The notes beneath the pieces were generated by a model. That model was not told the DNA's origin, made no database searches, and saw only the letters and a program-made list of their open reading frames with translations. From NCBI GenBank assembly GCA_029565395.1, contig JAKQOG010000141.1, forward strand, positions 1-53,354: a stretch of DNA of 53,354 nt, written 5' to 3'. The DNA comes from Candidatus Hydrogenedentota bacterium. Lineage in GTDB: Bacteria; Hydrogenedentota; Hydrogenedentia; Hydrogenedentales; CAILVY01. Position numbers and translations under genes: made by a program. Below, one piece after another: positions 53,331 through 53,354 of the stretch (the first letter of the stretch is position 1; each line of letters begins with the position of its first letter).

Positions 53331-53354
53331 ATGAAAAGGCGGCGGATACGACGA
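53331..53354 (+). CDS. possible start of a plus-strand gene running off the right edge
   Basis: AAGGGGGGG precedes ATG-ATG-AAA, then basic codons (MKRRRIRR), as at the start of a signal peptide. Only eight codons are visible, so this is a hint only. The 200 bp before it (from 53130) hold no other feature I can support. Confidence 0.3.

Noticed and set aside
1..53354. tRNA, rRNA, riboswitch or insertion sequence genes
   Set aside because: I looked for cloverleaf ends, rRNA-like blocks and transposase motifs (DDE, HUH) and saw none; a covariance-model scan would be needed to exclude small RNAs.

Overview
The window is bacterial chromosome, moderately GC-rich, from a heterotroph that looks specialised in complex glycans. 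It carries three Tat-exported Gfo/Idh/MocA-type oxidoreductases, a DUF1080 protein, a PmoA-like (DUF6807) protein, a CxPxR sulfatase, a double sialidase-like lipoprotein, GH4, GH5-like, GH43-like and other glycosidases, and a sodium/sugar symporter. This mix, with many Sec/lipoprotein signals and an IPTL/exosortase-like C-terminus, is typical of the Planctomycetota/Verrucomicrobiota/Lentisphaerota/Hydrogenedentota kind of genome. That placement is inference: no rRNA or other phylogenetic marker is present. No tRNA, rRNA, CRISPR array, transposase or phage structural operon was seen.

Layout. 1-3700 (minus): an unknown secreted protein cut by the left edge and a clan GH-A-like lipoprotein. 3895-6233 (plus): a GH4 alpha-galactosidase-like enzyme and a sugar isomerase-like TIM barrel behind a good sigma70 promoter. 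6350-6832: a small secreted protein. 7251-13910 (plus): an M32 carboxypeptidase, rmlD, rmlB, a 44-residue membrane peptide, a five-bladed propeller glycosidase and an aldo/keto reductase. 13871-17986 (minus): AMMECR1 and a secreted Memo protein (components A and B of the AmmeMemoRadiSam set), a GNAT acetyltransferase and a Tat-exported oxidoreductase. 18115-26671 (plus): a 7TM hybrid-ectodomain sensor kinase, its NarL-type regulator, a 1001-residue repeat adhesin with a self-cleaving S74 tail, and a PKD surface protein whose start has been split from its signal peptide by a cluster of dispersed repeats. 26994-32601 (minus): an alpha/alpha-toroid-like protein, a Phd/PIN toxin-antitoxin pair, a C45-type Ntn hydrolase with a TPR-like tail, and a PmoA-like protein. 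32855-33773 (plus): a DUF1080 protein and a broken antitoxin. 33799-38401 (minus): oxidoreductase, GH43-like enzyme, sodium/solute symporter, a 27-residue micropeptide and a GH5-like gene fragment. 38540-43795 (plus): sulfatase, double sialidase-like protein, GH5-like enzyme. 43841-46726 (minus): a methyltransferase-GT2 fusion and an oxidoreductase. 46921-50964 (plus): an Opp/Dpp-type ABC transporter without a binding protein. 51007-53129 (minus): a lipoprotein and a PHP-like protein.

How they fit together. Most genes form a glycan foraging programme: exported hydrolases and sulfatase release sugars, the SSS symporter and perhaps the ABC system import products, and oxidoreductases, GH4 and isomerase-like proteins convert them. 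The region most likely to be a distinct unit is 18115-26671. A kinase with a large beta-propeller and beta-sandwich ectodomain and seven membrane helices overlaps its response regulator. About 50 bp past the regulator lies a consensus promoter (TTGACA-17-TATAAT) preceded by three 14-bp direct repeats, and it drives the S74 adhesin. A surface-sensing circuit controlling a self-processed adhesin is the best candidate here for an undescribed system. The second notable feature is a family of palindromic dispersed repeats, seven full copies in the window and most of them inside one open reading frame.
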